64,000 nucleotides of DNA from G963667855 sp963667855 (lineage in GTDB: Bacteria > Planctomycetota > Phycisphaerae > UBA1845). This document shows, in pieces, positions 1-9,275 of the stretch. The translations under genes were made by a program, and so were the position numbers. Below the pieces are notes generated by a model. That model was not told where the DNA came from. It did no database searches and worked only from the letters and a program-made list of their open reading frames with translations. How positions within the stretch are numbered: the first letter of the stretch is position 1; every line of letters starts with the position of its first letter. The stretch lies in assembly GCA_963667855.2 (NCBI GenBank), contig CAXXKI010000012.1, positions 186,001 through 250,000 on the forward strand, read 5' to 3'.

Positions 1-2975
1 ACGCGGCGAGTAATTTCACCTCGCTGGTCGTAGGAAGCAGCGCCACTACCGTGTTGGACGTTGACGGCGGGGCCACGTTTACCGCATTCAATAACACGGG
101 AGCAACCGCGACTACTATTGATGTAGCAGCCAGTACAACTCTGACTATTACTACTCCCACCATAGCTGCTGCGTGTACTTTCACCGGTGCCGCGGCGGAC
201 AGTAAATTGCTATTTACAAACGCCGGAACCCTGACCGGTACGATTACCACTGCTGGTACAGGAGAACTGGAGGTCGACGGGGCGAGTACGTTTACCTCGC
301 TGGTGATCGGCAGCGGTGCGAGCAGCCTGGTTGACGTGGACAACGACGTTGTCTTTACCGCTTTTAATAACACTGGCGCGACTGCAACTACGCTTGATCT
401 GATCGCGTCGAAGACGCTGACCATTACAACGCCCACGATTGCAGCTGCCTGTACGCTTACCGGTGCCGCGGCGGACAGTAAATTCGCCTTTACTAACGCG
501 GGAACTCTTACCGGAACCATCACAACCGATGGAACCAGTGAGTTGGAAGTCAACGGTGCCAGTACGTTTACTTCGCTGGTAATAGGATCGGGTGATACTA
601 CGGTTGTGGATGTAAACGAGTCAGCCACCTTTACCGCATTCAATAACACCGGCGCCACAGCGACCACCATCGATGTCGCATCGGGTAAAACCGCTACGAT
701 AACCACGCCGACTCTGGCCGCCGCTGTAACCTTTACCGGGGCCGACGCCACCAGCAAGCTGGAACTCGACGGAGCGAGTACGGTACTGGCTCTGACTGTG
801 GCGACTGCTGGTTATCTGGATATCGATGCGGCTACAACCATTACTACCGTTTCGGCTATTCCAGCAGCAGTGACTATCGACGTTGCCAGTGGAATTACCT
901 TGACCTTGACGAACGGCCTGGTGCTGACTACGAAGACTTTGACGCTCGCGGGTTCGGGTACGCTTTCCAAGGTTACTGCAACGACCGGAACAATCACTGA
1001 CAACGGTGGTTCAACAATCAGCGATCTTAGAATTACGCCCGGCTCGGGAACCTTTACCTGGAACGGAACCGGAGCAGGTACGGTTACAGATTTAAGCAAT
1101 TCTACCTTTGCCGATGGCAATATAATCAGCAAAGCGGGGACCGGATCGCTTACTATCGGTACCGGTGTTACCGGTTTCTTCGGAACAGCCGGTACTCAGA
1201 AAGTCAATGTGACCGCGGGAACATTGCTGGTAGGGTCGGCCGGTACCAACGATGATATTACTTTCGCCCAGGACGCGGACGAACTGGTTGTTTCCAGCGG
1301 AGCTACGCTGACGACTTACGGCAGTTTTACCGTAAGTGCGGCCGGTGCAAATGTGAACCTGGATGCTGCGGCCGGTTCAACGGTAAATCTTAACTCTACC
1401 GCCGGTGCGGAAACCTTTACCGCTGTGGCTAATAACGATTTCCAACTATTGGGAACGACGAATATTGCCGGCTCCAACGGTGACTATACACTCGGCGGAG
1501 CATACCTTTACCAATTCGGCGATGTGAATGTTAACGCTACGGGTTCGTTCATCATGACTGTTAATGATGGTAAAATAGAATTCGTACCGAGTTCGACAGT
1601 TACCCTGGCTGGAAATGCAACATTGACATTGGGAAGTAATACCGATGGAAATGAAGTGGTTTTGGACACGATCGGTGACACCGGAACGTTTACCGTTGAC
1701 AGGGGTTCATCGACCAACATGACGTTGAACCATCTGGATATATCTCGAGCGACTTATACCAGTGATACGGGTTGTCCCGCTGCGGCTGATGGAATAACGG
1801 TTGCAAATCTGGATCAAACAACGGAAACCGTAAATTGGACTGGTGATTGCATGGTTACTCCTACTCCGACTCCCACGCCTACACCGGAGCCCACGCCCGA
1901 ACCTACACCAACTCCTGATCCTATTCCGGATCAAGACCCGGTCGAAGACACCGCGGACGATGCCGGTAATGTTGATTTAGCCAATGATGTTTACGAAGCC
2001 ACTGTCGAAGGTGTGGAAGAAGGTACCGCGGTCAGTATGGACACCGAAGCTGGTGGTAAAACCACCATTACCGTCGGCGACACAACGGCTCCCAAGGCTG
2101 TCGTAGTAGTAGCTGGTCTTGAGGAGGACGGAGACATTGCTCTTTCCATCGATGAAAACGGTGATCAGAAACTGGTCCTAACCAATTCCGAAGGCAAGAA
2201 AGCTTTGAATCTTCAGGTTGCAGGCCTCGGAGACGGCGCGGATATTGATGTAACCATCGATGACCAGGGGAATCAGATGGTAGTCCTTACCGGTGCTGGT
2301 GGTTCAACGGTTACGCTGGATGCCAATTCGCTTCCGGAAGGGGCAACATTGCGTTTCTCCACAACGGACGACGGCGCCGTGGCGGTATCCGTTACCGACG
2401 AAACCGGTGAATCGATTGATGTAAATATCGAGACTTCAGGTGCTGGCGACAATGTTGTATTCACCATTACCTACAACACGGCCCCCGCGTCAGCCAAGGT
2501 CGTAACCGGCTTCGAGGGTTTCGAAGATGATCAAAGTCTCGGTGGAAGCGTAACCATCAATGCAACGGGCCTTAACGAAGGGGCGGAAATCGTGGTCTCG
2601 CTTGATTATACCGATGCTGATGTCACAGAAGCAGGCGTTACTGAGTCTGACCTGCGAGCTTACGTACTTAACACTACTTCCGGCGAGTACGAGGCCCCCG
2701 GTGCCAATGACAAGGGTGATACGGAAGCCACTGAAACGCTTGGTGACTATGGTGTCGATACTTCGATCAACTCGGCCTGGGCGGTAGTGGATACCTTGGG
2801 AACGTTTGCGGTTGGTGTTCCCAAGGCAGAAGTAACTCCGACGCCAACACCGACGCCGACACCGAATACCGGTTTGTGCGGCTCGGGAGTGGCTCCTTGT
2901 GGAGCGGCCGGTATTGTATCCTGGTTAGCTATGTTAGCCGGTTTTATAACTCTCAAGCGACGTGTACGTCGTTAA
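1..2975 (+). CDS. Repeat-rich secreted surface protein, 5' partial
   Basis: The frame is open from base 3 at the left edge, so the true start lies outside the window; the GTG at 51 is internal. Ser/Thr/Ala-rich beta-type repeats of exactly 92 residues (276 bp) carry a recurring TAFNNTGATATT motif, with units spaced at bases 82, 358 and 634, followed by more diverged repeats. A Thr-Pro linker (about bases 1855-1930) leads to a second all-beta region, then another short TP linker. The C-terminus has a hydrophobic segment followed by KRRVRR, resembling a sortase-like or PEP-CTERM-like anchor, though no canonical PEP motif is present. It is probably exported and cell-surface attached, as an adhesin or S-layer-like structure. 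No enzyme motif was seen. A strong terminator follows. Confidence 0.75.
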   Translation, partial: AASNFTSLVVGSSATTVLDVDGGATFTAFNNTGATATTIDVAASTTLTITTPTIAAACTFTGAAADSKLLFTNAGTLTGTITTAGTGELEVDGASTFTSLVIGSGASSLVDVDNDVVFTAFNNTGATATTLDLIASKTLTITTPTIAAACTLTGAAADSKFAFTNAGTLTGTITTDGTSELEVNGASTFTSLVIGSGDTTVVDVNESATFTAFNNTGATATTIDVASGKTATITTPTLAAAVTFTGADATSKLELDGASTVLALTVATAGYLDIDAATTITTVSAIPAAVTIDVASGITLTLTNGLVLTTKTLTLAGSGTLSKVTATTGTITDNGGSTISDLRITPGSGTFTWNGTGAGTVTDLSNSTFADGNIISKAGTGSLTIGTGVTGFFGTAGTQKVNVTAGTLLVGSAGTNDDITFAQDADELVVSSGATLTTYGSFTVSAAGANVNLDAAAGSTVNLNSTAGAETFTAVANNDFQLLGTTNIAGSNGDYTLGGAYLYQFGDVNVNATGSFIMTVNDGKIEFVPSSTVTLAGNATLTLGSNTDGNEVVLDTIGDTGTFTVDRGSSTNMTLNHLDISRATYTSDTGCPAAADGITVANLDQTTETVNWTGDCMVTPTPTPTPTPEPTPEPTPTPDPIPDQDPVEDTADDAGNVDLANDVYEATVEGVEEGTAVSMDTEAGGKTTITVGDTTAPKAVVVVAGLEEDGDIALSIDENGDQKLVLTNSEGKKALNLQVAGLGDGADIDVTIDDQGNQMVVLTGAGGSTVTLDANSLPEGATLRFSTTDDGAVAVSVTDETGESIDVNIETSGAGDNVVFTITYNTAPASAKVVTGFEGFEDDQSLGGSVTINATGLNEGAEIVVSLDYTDADVTEAGVTESDLRAYVLNTTSGEYEAPGANDKGDTEATETLGDYGVDTSINSAWAVVDTLGTFAVGVPKAEVTPTPTPTPTPNTGLCGSGVAPCGAAGIVSWLAMLAGFITLKRRVRR
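82..909 (+). repeat. Tandem 276-bp coding repeats
   Basis: Near-identical segments begin at 82, 358 and 634, an exact 276-bp period that preserves the frame. They encode the 92-residue units of the surface protein. Synonymous differences between units show that they are an old duplication and not an assembly artefact. The repeats probably continue upstream of the window. Confidence 0.85.
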
Positions 2976-3000
2976 ATCGCCGTTTTCTAACTGAACCTCT

Positions 3001-3026
3001 GTAGGTCGGGTCAACAGACCCAACGC
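3001..3026. repeat. 26-bp interspersed intergenic repeat, copy 1
   Basis: This copy matches bases 39241-39266 at 23 of 26 positions. It contains the core CAACAGACC with a short inverted pair GGGTC/GACCC. Both copies lie outside genes, close to a gene's 3' end. No transposase is associated with either. Confidence 0.6.
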
Positions 3027-3029
3027 AAG

Positions 3030-3065
3030 CGAGCCGCCCGCAAGCACGTGGGCGGCTCGTTTTTT
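3030..3065 (+). terminator. Rho-independent terminator of the surface protein gene
   Basis: CGAGCCGCCC (3030-3039) pairs perfectly with GGGCGGCTCG (3050-3059) and is followed by a run of six T. It lies about 55 bases past the stop codon at 2975. Confidence 0.9.
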
Positions 3066-3077
3066 CATATCCGGGTA

Positions 3078-3116
3078 AAAAACAAAACGGAGCCGTTTCC
3101 CAATTGAAACGGCTCC
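3078..3116 (-). terminator. Terminator of the aconitase-family gene
   Basis: On the minus strand GGAGCCGTTTC (3116-3106) pairs with GAAACGGCTCC (3099-3089), an 11-bp perfect stem, followed by TTTTGTTTTTT. It lies 40 bases past the stop of the gene ending at 3156. Confidence 0.88.
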
Positions 3117-3155
3117 GGTCGATAACATGTGTTTAACCAATGAAACTGGTTTTGA

Positions 3156-4973
3156 TTACGCTCCGGCGAGCAAACCTCCTCTTTGGTAGATAGCCAGTTG
3201 GGCTTCGGAAAATGGGATTCCCTTTATTTCCTGGCCATCGGCTTTGACCGTGCCTGTTGTGAAATCTACTTCGACTTCCTGCCCATCCTTGAGAGTCTCG
3301 ACGGCCGGGCTGTACATTATGGGCATGCCGGCGTTAATGGCGTTTCGCTCGTAAATGGCACCAAAGGATTGGGCTACGATTACCGTGACCCCAAGAGTCT
3401 TGAAGCAGTCTACCGCCTGCTGCCGGGAACTGCCGCAACCGAAGTTCTTGCCGGTTATCACAATATCGCCCGGTTTGCATTTCCTGGCAAAATCCTTCCA
3501 CCCTTCGAGGTTGTCGAAAGTGTACTGTCCCATTTCGGCCGGGTCGGTGATGGCCAGGTAACGATTGTGATAAATCATATCGGTGTCGATATTGTCCTGA
3601 GGTATGACCCAGGCTCGGCCTTTGACCGCGGTCGGCTGTTTTGCCGCATCACCATGGGAGGCAGTTTGTTTTGCCGGAGTGGCCTTGTCGGTTTGCCCGG
3701 GTTGTGGTTTAGCATATTCCGCAGGCGCGGCGGGAATAGTATCTTTGGTTACCAGCGTTCCGGCAACGGCACTGGCCGCTGCGGTTTCCGGTGACGCAAG
3801 GTACACTTGCCCTTTTCCCTGTTTGCCGGGGAAGTTGCGGTTTCCAGTGCTTACAGTTACTTCGCCAGGGCCGTTTTGTCCAACTTGTCCCGCGGCACAG
3901 CCGGCGCAACCGGCGTTACTGATTAAAGCTCCGGCATCCTTGAAAACCTTAACCAGCCCCTCTTCCAGGAGTTTTTTCCAGACCGCGTCGGTCGAGGGAA
4001 CGATTTTCAGGATAACGCCGGGGGCGACTTTTTTCCCCTTGAGAATGTTGGCCGCCAGGGAGAAGTCTTCGTATCGCCCGTTCGTGCAGGAACCGATGAA
4101 AATCGAGTCGACTTTCGTACCGGAAACTTCCGACACCGGTACGACATCGTCCGGATGCTCAGGGCGAGCGACCATGGGGCCCAGCTTATCGATATCGACA
4201 ACAATCTTTTGGGCGTAGTTGGCATCTTCGTCTGCGTAAACCGGTTCAGGTTTTTGGCCCGAAGCTTTTTCGCAGAAATCGAGGACGTCCTGATTTGGGG
4301 GGAACATCACGGCGATACCGCCCATTTCCGTACACATGGAGGAAAGCGTCATGCGCCCGGCGACATCGAGTTGGTCAACGTAAGTCCCGTATAGTTCGGC
4401 CGAGTAACCCAGCAATCCGTTAGCTCCGAAATGCTTGCACATGGCCAGCGTTACGTCTTTGGCGGTTGCGGATGCCGAGGGCATCCCTGTTAGTTCCACC
4501 TTGACCGAGGCCGGCACTTTGAACCAGACACTGCCGTTGGCAAAAGCCGCGGCGATATCCTGGTCGCCCATCCCCTGGCCGAAGGCTCCGATAGCGCCCA
4601 TGATGTTGGCATGAGAGTCGGTGGAGACGAACGTCTGCCCGGGGCCTACGAGCCCTTTCTCTACGGCGATGTGTGTACCGATTCCAGAATCGATATCGAA
4701 GATCTTGATACCGTTTTCTCGAGCGAATATTCGGCAAAGCTGCTGGTTTTCTGCATAACGTTGGTCTGATCCTCCGGGATTACAGTCAAAGGTGAAGAAG
4801 GTTTTGGATGGATCATGAATGGTCAGGCCATGGTCGCGGATGTTTTTTACCACGTTGGCTCCGCCAAAGTCTCGGGCGACCCTGGCGTCGATTTTTACGT
4901 CTACGATATCTCCCGGTTTAACCTGTTGGCCGGAGTGGTTGCTGAGGATTTTTTCTACAATTGTCATTCCCAT
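3156..4973 (-). CDS. Fused aconitase/3-isopropylmalate dehydratase-family protein (large plus small subunit)
   Basis: This 605-residue Fe-S hydro-lyase joins a LeuC-like catalytic part (residues 1 to about 415) and a LeuD-like swivel domain (about 450-605) through an Ala/Pro/Lys/Thr-rich linker. The 4Fe-4S ligands are visible as C296 in GSCTNGR and C356/C359 in CAGC. The swivel domain has the GKNFGCGSSRQQA active-site segment. The enzyme isomerises a hydroxy-tricarboxylate or related acid by dehydration and rehydration. The small-domain specificity loop reads YLAI, which I cannot assign to citrate, isopropylmalate or homoaconitate; no leu or lys genes are adjacent. The ATG at 4973 has GGGAG about 6 bases upstream. 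It appears to be monocistronic, with its own terminator. Confidence 0.88.
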   Translation of the reverse strand: MGMTIVEKILSNHSGQQVKPGDIVDVKIDARVARDFGGANVVKNIRDHGLTIHDPSKTFFTFDCNPGGSDQRYAENQQLCRIFARENGIKIFDIDSGIGTHIAVEKGLVGPGQTFVSTDSHANIMGAIGAFGQGMGDQDIAAAFANGSVWFKVPASVKVELTGMPSASATAKDVTLAMCKHFGANGLLGYSAELYGTYVDQLDVAGRMTLSSMCTEMGGIAVMFPPNQDVLDFCEKASGQKPEPVYADEDANYAQKIVVDIDKLGPMVARPEHPDDVVPVSEVSGTKVDSIFIGSCTNGRYEDFSLAANILKGKKVAPGVILKIVPSTDAVWKKLLEEGLVKVFKDAGALISNAGCAGCAAGQVGQNGPGEVTVSTGNRNFPGKQGKGQVYLASPETAAASAVAGTLVTKDTIPAAPAEYAKPQPGQTDKATPAKQTASHGDAAKQPTAVKGRAWVIPQDNIDTDMIYHNRYLAITDPAEMGQYTFDNLEGWKDFARKCKPGDIVITGKNFGCGSSRQQAVDCFKTLGVTVIVAQSFGAIYERNAINAGMPIMYSPAVETLKDGQEVEVDFTTGTVKADGQEIKGIPFSEAQLAIYQRGGLLAGA

Positions 4974-5061
4974 GACATTCTCCCGTTGATCAACCGGAAA
5001 GGTGTCCGGTTGGTAAGTCTATTCGTATTGGTTACCGCGATACGTAAAAGTGTTGTGTGGG

Positions 5062-5637
5062 TTATTCTATCAAGGTTCCGTTTTCCTTCATGACCAGGGG
5101 ATTGAAAGTAGCGAAATCGGCCTGGTGAATGAGAACCGTTTCCAGGACCTGGGGTCGGCCATCTCCCTCTTTTGCGTGGCAGGCGATGGTATTGAGCAGT
5201 TCGTTATCGAAACCGAGTTCATAAGCGATGGCTGTGCCGGAGATGGGGTGTCTGGCACACATACCGGCGCGGCTCTTTTTATATTTGCCGTCGCTGTCGC
5301 GTTCGAATTCGAGGAGTTTACCAACGTCATGAAGTAGCCCGCCGGCCAGCAGACGGTTATAGTTGATATTGTAGGGCATCTTGCTGTAGACCTCTTCCTG
5401 GGCCTTGGCCAGTTGGTACGCTCCTTTGGTTACCGCTATGGTATGTTCAATGAAATTAACACCCCGGGTGTTGGTGAGGAGTGTGAAGGGCATGCTTGTG
5501 AGGTCATCTACACTCTGCCACCCACCTCGTTCACAAGCGAGTACCCAGGCATCTATCGTTTTTTGACGCAACTCCGCATCAGTCATAAGGTCAAGGATAG
5601 GTTTGAAGATTGATTCGATGTCCGCTTTGCTGATCAT
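5062..5637 (-). CDS. HD-domain metal-dependent phosphohydrolase
   Basis: This 191-residue soluble protein carries an HD-superfamily fold: an early EHT histidine, the diagnostic HDVGK pair, a later RHP histidine, and a downstream aspartate in HQADFATF. Such proteins bind a divalent metal and hydrolyse phosphate esters, often of nucleotides or cyclic dinucleotides, but the substrate cannot be read from the sequence. No GYP motif of cyclic-di-GMP phosphodiesterases is present. The gene lies upstream of and in the same direction as the aconitase gene, separated by 88 bases, so co-transcription is possible. Confidence 0.75.
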   Translation of the reverse strand: MISKADIESIFKPILDLMTDAELRQKTIDAWVLACERGGWQSVDDLTSMPFTLLTNTRGVNFIEHTIAVTKGAYQLAKAQEEVYSKMPYNINYNRLLAGGLLHDVGKLLEFERDSDGKYKKSRAGMCARHPISGTAIAYELGFDNELLNTIACHAKEGDGRPQVLETVLIHQADFATFNPLVMKENGTLIE

Positions 5638-6200
5638 TTATTTACTCCCCTGTATAGGTTACTTGTTGACCTGAGTTCAAGCCAGCAGGTTCAATCCACT
5701 TGTTCCCCAATGATAGCGTCGGCAGTTCAGTTTGCCGCACAATCGTTCGATTTCTCTTTATTTCGACAGGTTTTCCCGTTTCAGGGCACCTGATTTTTGG
5801 GGCATCATAGCGGTAGCGGCGGGCTTTGCCTACGGCCGGGTTAGGGCATGTGTGGAAAAGTCGCTACTCCTTGTGAGGTAATCAGTTACATCCATAGAGT
5901 TGGAGGTTCAGCCCGGCATTTCAGTTTGTCGGGGAAGATTTTCCACAAGCCTGGTCAAAAATCGCAGGTTGTGTTTGTTTTTGGGAAAAACATTAAGAGA
6001 AACATGTCGCGTAGGCGACGGCTTTGTAGTTTGTGATTGAGCGGTTTGGGCTGGATGAGATTCAAAACCAACCGGAACAGATACGTTTATTGTAAACAAA
6101 AGAGAGCGAAAAACTCTCAATTGTGCTTATGTGCAATATCCGGAAAAACGATACAGGCGTAGGTTGAGGGTGGAAGAATGTTGTATAAAGGCAGTAGCCA
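5638..6200. other. Intergenic region, no gene supported
   Basis: About 560 bases separate the divergent HD hydrolase and Rrf2 genes, so promoters for both should lie here. I see a small hairpin, GTCGC/GCGAC, at 6006-6019. No convincing reading frame, tRNA or terminator was found. Confidence 0.4.
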
Positions 6201-6212
6201 GGGAGCAGATGA

Positions 6213-6698
6213 GTGCTTTTAAGCAAAACCGTAATCCACGCGATATATACATTGTGCTATTTGAGCATGCAGGATCGCAGTTTGCTCATTTCCGCCGGTA
6301 CGATAGCGGATGCGGTTAATGTGCCACGGGAGCATGAACGTAAAATTCTTTCGCTCCTGCGCGATGCTGGATTAATCGTATCTGTTCGCGGGAGGGACGG
6401 TGGGTTTGTTTCGGCACGTTCTCTGAGTGATATAACCGTTTTGCAGATTGTGGAAGCCATGAGCAGCCGCAATGACCGGGACGGTGAATCTTACCGTGTT
6501 TGTCCGCTCAACCGGGCTGACGGATGTAAGGTTCGCTGCGGTGTAACAAGACTTCAATCGCAAATGAGGACGCTGCTTTCAAATACTACTCTTTCCGAGG
6601 TTGTAGGTAGTAAGTGTGATGGGCATCGCAGGATTATCGGTAGTGATTTGTGTACTGGTTGTGATGTGACGGATAATGGTAATTACTTGTTAGCATAG
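6213..6698 (+). CDS. Rrf2-family transcriptional regulator, possible Fe-S sensor
   Basis: This 161-residue protein has an N-terminal winged helix-turn-helix typical of Rrf2 (YTLCYLSMQ, then the recognition helix, then RGRDGGF in the wing). A three-cysteine cluster follows: C97, C105 and C109. Rrf2 members such as IscR and NsrR use three cysteines in this region to hold an Fe-S cluster that senses iron, oxygen or nitric oxide. The spacing here (7 and 3 residues) differs from both, and two more cysteines lie in DLCTGCDV near the end. The GTG start is supported by GGGAG at 6201-6205. The chemoreceptor gene follows on the same strand, 118 bases downstream, and is a plausible target. Confidence 0.85.
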   Translation: MLLSKTVIHAIYTLCYLSMQDRSLLISAGTIADAVNVPREHERKILSLLRDAGLIVSVRGRDGGFVSARSLSDITVLQIVEAMSSRNDRDGESYRVCPLNRADGCKVRCGVTRLQSQMRTLLSNTTLSEVVGSKCDGHRRIIGSDLCTGCDVTDNGNYLLA

Positions 6699-6706
6699 TA
6701 ATCGGG

Positions 6707-6734
6707 ACGCGGGGATATATGTGTTTTTCCGCGT
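6707..6734 (+). promoter_or_regulatory. Inverted repeat upstream of the chemoreceptor gene
   Basis: ACGCGG (6707-6712) and CCGCGT (6729-6734) form an inverted pair around 16 A/T-rich bases, extendable by two bases with one mismatch. There is no T-run after it, so it is not a clear terminator. It may be an operator or an mRNA hairpin in the leader of the chemoreceptor. Confidence 0.35.
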
Positions 6735-6816
6735 TCATTGTGCATATTGGTCAAACATAGACAAGAAAATCGCAGGAACGATCTGTGACGCCTGCTGTGC
6801 TCGAAAAGGGAAAAAT

Positions 6817-9165
6817 ATGTTCAAAGATATGACGATTGGGAAAAAAATAGGTTATGGCTTTGGCTGTGTCATGGCGTTTCTTGTGGTTGTGGGAGTTATT
6901 TCCTATACAGGCGTGGGAGGTATTGTAGAAAATGCCAGTGAAGTGATTACCGGAAACAAGCTGGATGGAAATCTGGCCCAAAAGGAAGTGGACCACTTGA
7001 ACTGGGCTAACCAGGTCAGTGCTCTGCTGACTGATGACAGTGTCACTGAGCTTAATGTTGAAACGGACGATCATGAATGTGCCTTTGGAAAATGGCTATA
7101 TGGAGAAGGGCGTAAGGAGGCAGAGAAAGCAATACCGTCCATTGCCCCCATGTTGAGGGAAATCGAGGGGCATCACGCCGAATTACATCATTCGGCATTA
7201 GAGATTAAGGAGTATTTTAAACAGGCGGATGTAATGTTGCCAGGTTTACTTAGTGCAAGAGAGGTGGATCATCTGAATTGGGCTGCTCAAGTAAAGGATT
7301 TATTCCTGAACAACGGCGAAAGCCTGAATGTTCAGACAGACCCGAGTAAATGTGCTTTTGGCAAGTGGATGGAAAGCGAAGAGGCTAAACATCTTGCCGC
7401 AGCGGATCCCGCGTTCGGTAAATTATTGGAGGCATGTAAGGAGCCGCATAATCATTTGCACCAATCCGCAATCGCGATTCAAAATGTTTGGAAGCAGAGA
7501 CACAAGGGTTTACGTACGGAGTTGAAAGACCGGCTTGATGATCATCGTCAGTGGACGAGTAAGGTTTGTCAGGCATGTGTGCAGGAAGACGCCAATTTCC
7601 AGGTGGAGACCGATCCCGCCAAATGCGCGTTTGGTAAGTTTCTGGAAAGCGAGCAATGTAAACAATGGTGTAGAGAGTTTCCCGAGCTCAAGGAGCAACT
7701 GGACGCCTGTCGCGAACCGCATAATGCGCTGCATGCTTCAGCGGTAAAAATCAAGCAGGCTTTCGCCTCAGGCGATAAGGAAACCGCCAAGCGTGTATAC
7801 GCTGAAGAGACAGTACCGGCTCTTGCCGTGGTGGCAAAGAGTTTTTACGGAGCTATCGAAGCGGAAGATAAGATTCTTGCCTCGCAGGCGGAGGCTCAGT
7901 CGATATTTGAAAACGACACTATACCTGCATTGGTAAAAACGCAGAAAGGACTAGGGGAATGCAAGGAGCATGTGAACACTTCCCTGGCTGGTATGCGTCA
8001 CGCAAATGAGGTATTTGCCGCAAAGACCAAGCCCAGCCTTGAGAAAGTGCAGGGATTGTTGAATAAAATACGTGAGGAAGTAAAAGCCAATGTCATGACC
8101 GACGACGCTATGCTAGCTGCGGCTCAGGGTACAAAACGCAACGTGACCATGGTAGGGGTTATTGCCATTATCGGCGGTATCTTGCTCGCGGTGTTCATAT
8201 CTCGCGGAATCGTAAAGAGTGTTACAAGGATAATAGTCAGTCTGAACGAAGGAGCCGACCAGGTGAACGATGCTGCGGGGCAGGTATCCAGTGCTTCACA
8301 GCAGTTGGCTTCCGGGGCCAGCGAGCAGGCTTCGTCCCTTGAAGAGACCTCCAGTGCGTTGGAGGAGATGGCGGCTATGACCCGTACGAACGCGGAGAAC
8401 TCGAAGAAAGCCAACGAACTCAGTGAGCAGGCTCGGGTGGCTGCCTCTCAAGGTGATGAGACTATGAAGCAACTGAACGTGGCCATGAATGCCATCAATG
8501 AGTCATCCGAGCAGGTCAGCAGGATTATCAAGACAATTGAGGAGATTGCTTTCCAGACCAACCTGCTGGCACTTAACGCTGCAGTTGAAGCTGCTCGGGC
8601 CGGCGAGCATGGTAAGGGTTTTGCCGTAGTAGCCGATGAAGTCCGTAACCTGGCCCAGCGTGCGGCAGAAGCGGCGAAGGAAACCACTCAACTGATCGAA
8701 GAGGCGGTCAACAATTCCCGCCAGGGTACTGAGGTGGCCAGCAGTGTGGGAACTGTCTTGGGGACAATTGCCCGGGATGTTACCAGCGTGACTGAGATTG
8801 TGAATGGGATAAACCAGGCCAGTCAAGAGCAGGCTCAAGGCGTTGAGCAGATAAATACGGCCGTGTCCCAGATGGATAAGGTTACGCAGGTTAACGCTTC
8901 GGGGGCAGAGGAGTCGGCCTCTGCCGCAGAGGAGCTATCGGCTCAGGCAAGTACAGTAAAGAGCATGGTTGATGAATTATCGGCTATGGTTCAAGGACGC
9001 TCGCAGCGCTCGACCGACAGGGTTTCGGCAACAAGGCTGAACAAACCGCAAGCACGGAATGAATCGCGAGTGGTCTCGGCCGGTGTGGGTTCATCAAAGC
9101 CGTTGGCGAATACCTCGGATGAGTTCATGGCTTTGGATGATAATCAGGATTTGAGCCAGTTCTAA
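6817..9165 (+). CDS. Methyl-accepting chemotaxis protein with three periplasmic CZB zinc-binding domains
   Basis: From the ATG at 6817, which has GGGA just upstream, the protein has 782 residues; an in-frame ATG at 6721 would add an unlikely 32-residue leader before the first membrane helix. Order: TM1 (about 11-33); three tandem CZB domains (about 55-125, 148-225, 240-310), each with a first His, a CAFGKW/F cysteine motif and a downstream histidine-rich helix (HHAELH, HNHLH, HNALH); a helical stretch; TM2 (about 443-465); and a cytoplasmic signalling hairpin with the FQTNLLALNAAVEAARAGE tip. CZB domains chelate zinc through three His and one Cys and in known receptors respond to zinc or hypochlorous acid. 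The C-terminus lacks a CheR-binding pentapeptide. No che genes are in the window. Confidence 0.88.
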   Translation: MFKDMTIGKKIGYGFGCVMAFLVVVGVISYTGVGGIVENASEVITGNKLDGNLAQKEVDHLNWANQVSALLTDDSVTELNVETDDHECAFGKWLYGEGRKEAEKAIPSIAPMLREIEGHHAELHHSALEIKEYFKQADVMLPGLLSAREVDHLNWAAQVKDLFLNNGESLNVQTDPSKCAFGKWMESEEAKHLAAADPAFGKLLEACKEPHNHLHQSAIAIQNVWKQRHKGLRTELKDRLDDHRQWTSKVCQACVQEDANFQVETDPAKCAFGKFLESEQCKQWCREFPELKEQLDACREPHNALHASAVKIKQAFASGDKETAKRVYAEETVPALAVVAKSFYGAIEAEDKILASQAEAQSIFENDTIPALVKTQKGLGECKEHVNTSLAGMRHANEVFAAKTKPSLEKVQGLLNKIREEVKANVMTDDAMLAAAQGTKRNVTMVGVIAIIGGILLAVFISRGIVKSVTRIIVSLNEGADQVNDAAGQVSSASQQLASGASEQASSLEETSSALEEMAAMTRTNAENSKKANELSEQARVAASQGDETMKQLNVAMNAINESSEQVSRIIKTIEEIAFQTNLLALNAAVEAARAGEHGKGFAVVADEVRNLAQRAAEAAKETTQLIEEAVNNSRQGTEVASSVGTVLGTIARDVTSVTEIVNGINQASQEQAQGVEQINTAVSQMDKVTQVNASGAEESASAAEELSAQASTVKSMVDELSAMVQGRSQRSTDRVSATRLNKPQARNESRVVSAGVGSSKPLANTSDEFMALDDNQDLSQF

Positions 9166-9187
9166 CAGTAATATTCCGCTGCCCAGG

Positions 9188-9236
9188 GGCTGATCGGTGA
9201 AGTTAAAACCTTGCTTTGCCGATCAGCCTCGTTTTT
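9188..9236 (+). terminator. Terminator of the chemoreceptor gene
   Basis: GGCTGATCGG (9188-9197) pairs perfectly with CCGATCAGCC (9219-9228), with a 21-base loop, followed by five T at 9232-9236. It separates this gene from the convergent transporter operon. Confidence 0.82.
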
Positions 9237-9275
9237 ATGAGCGTATCGAATTAGGCGTTGTTGGATATTGCCTTA

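Noticed and set aside
1..910. Regular DNA repeats as a CRISPR array or satellite
   Set aside because: The 276-bp period preserves one reading frame and encodes protein repeats; there are no short repeats with unique spacers.
3183..4394. Long plus-strand ORFs opposite the aconitase gene
   Set aside because: Shadows of a clearly identified minus-strand gene; no signals of their own.
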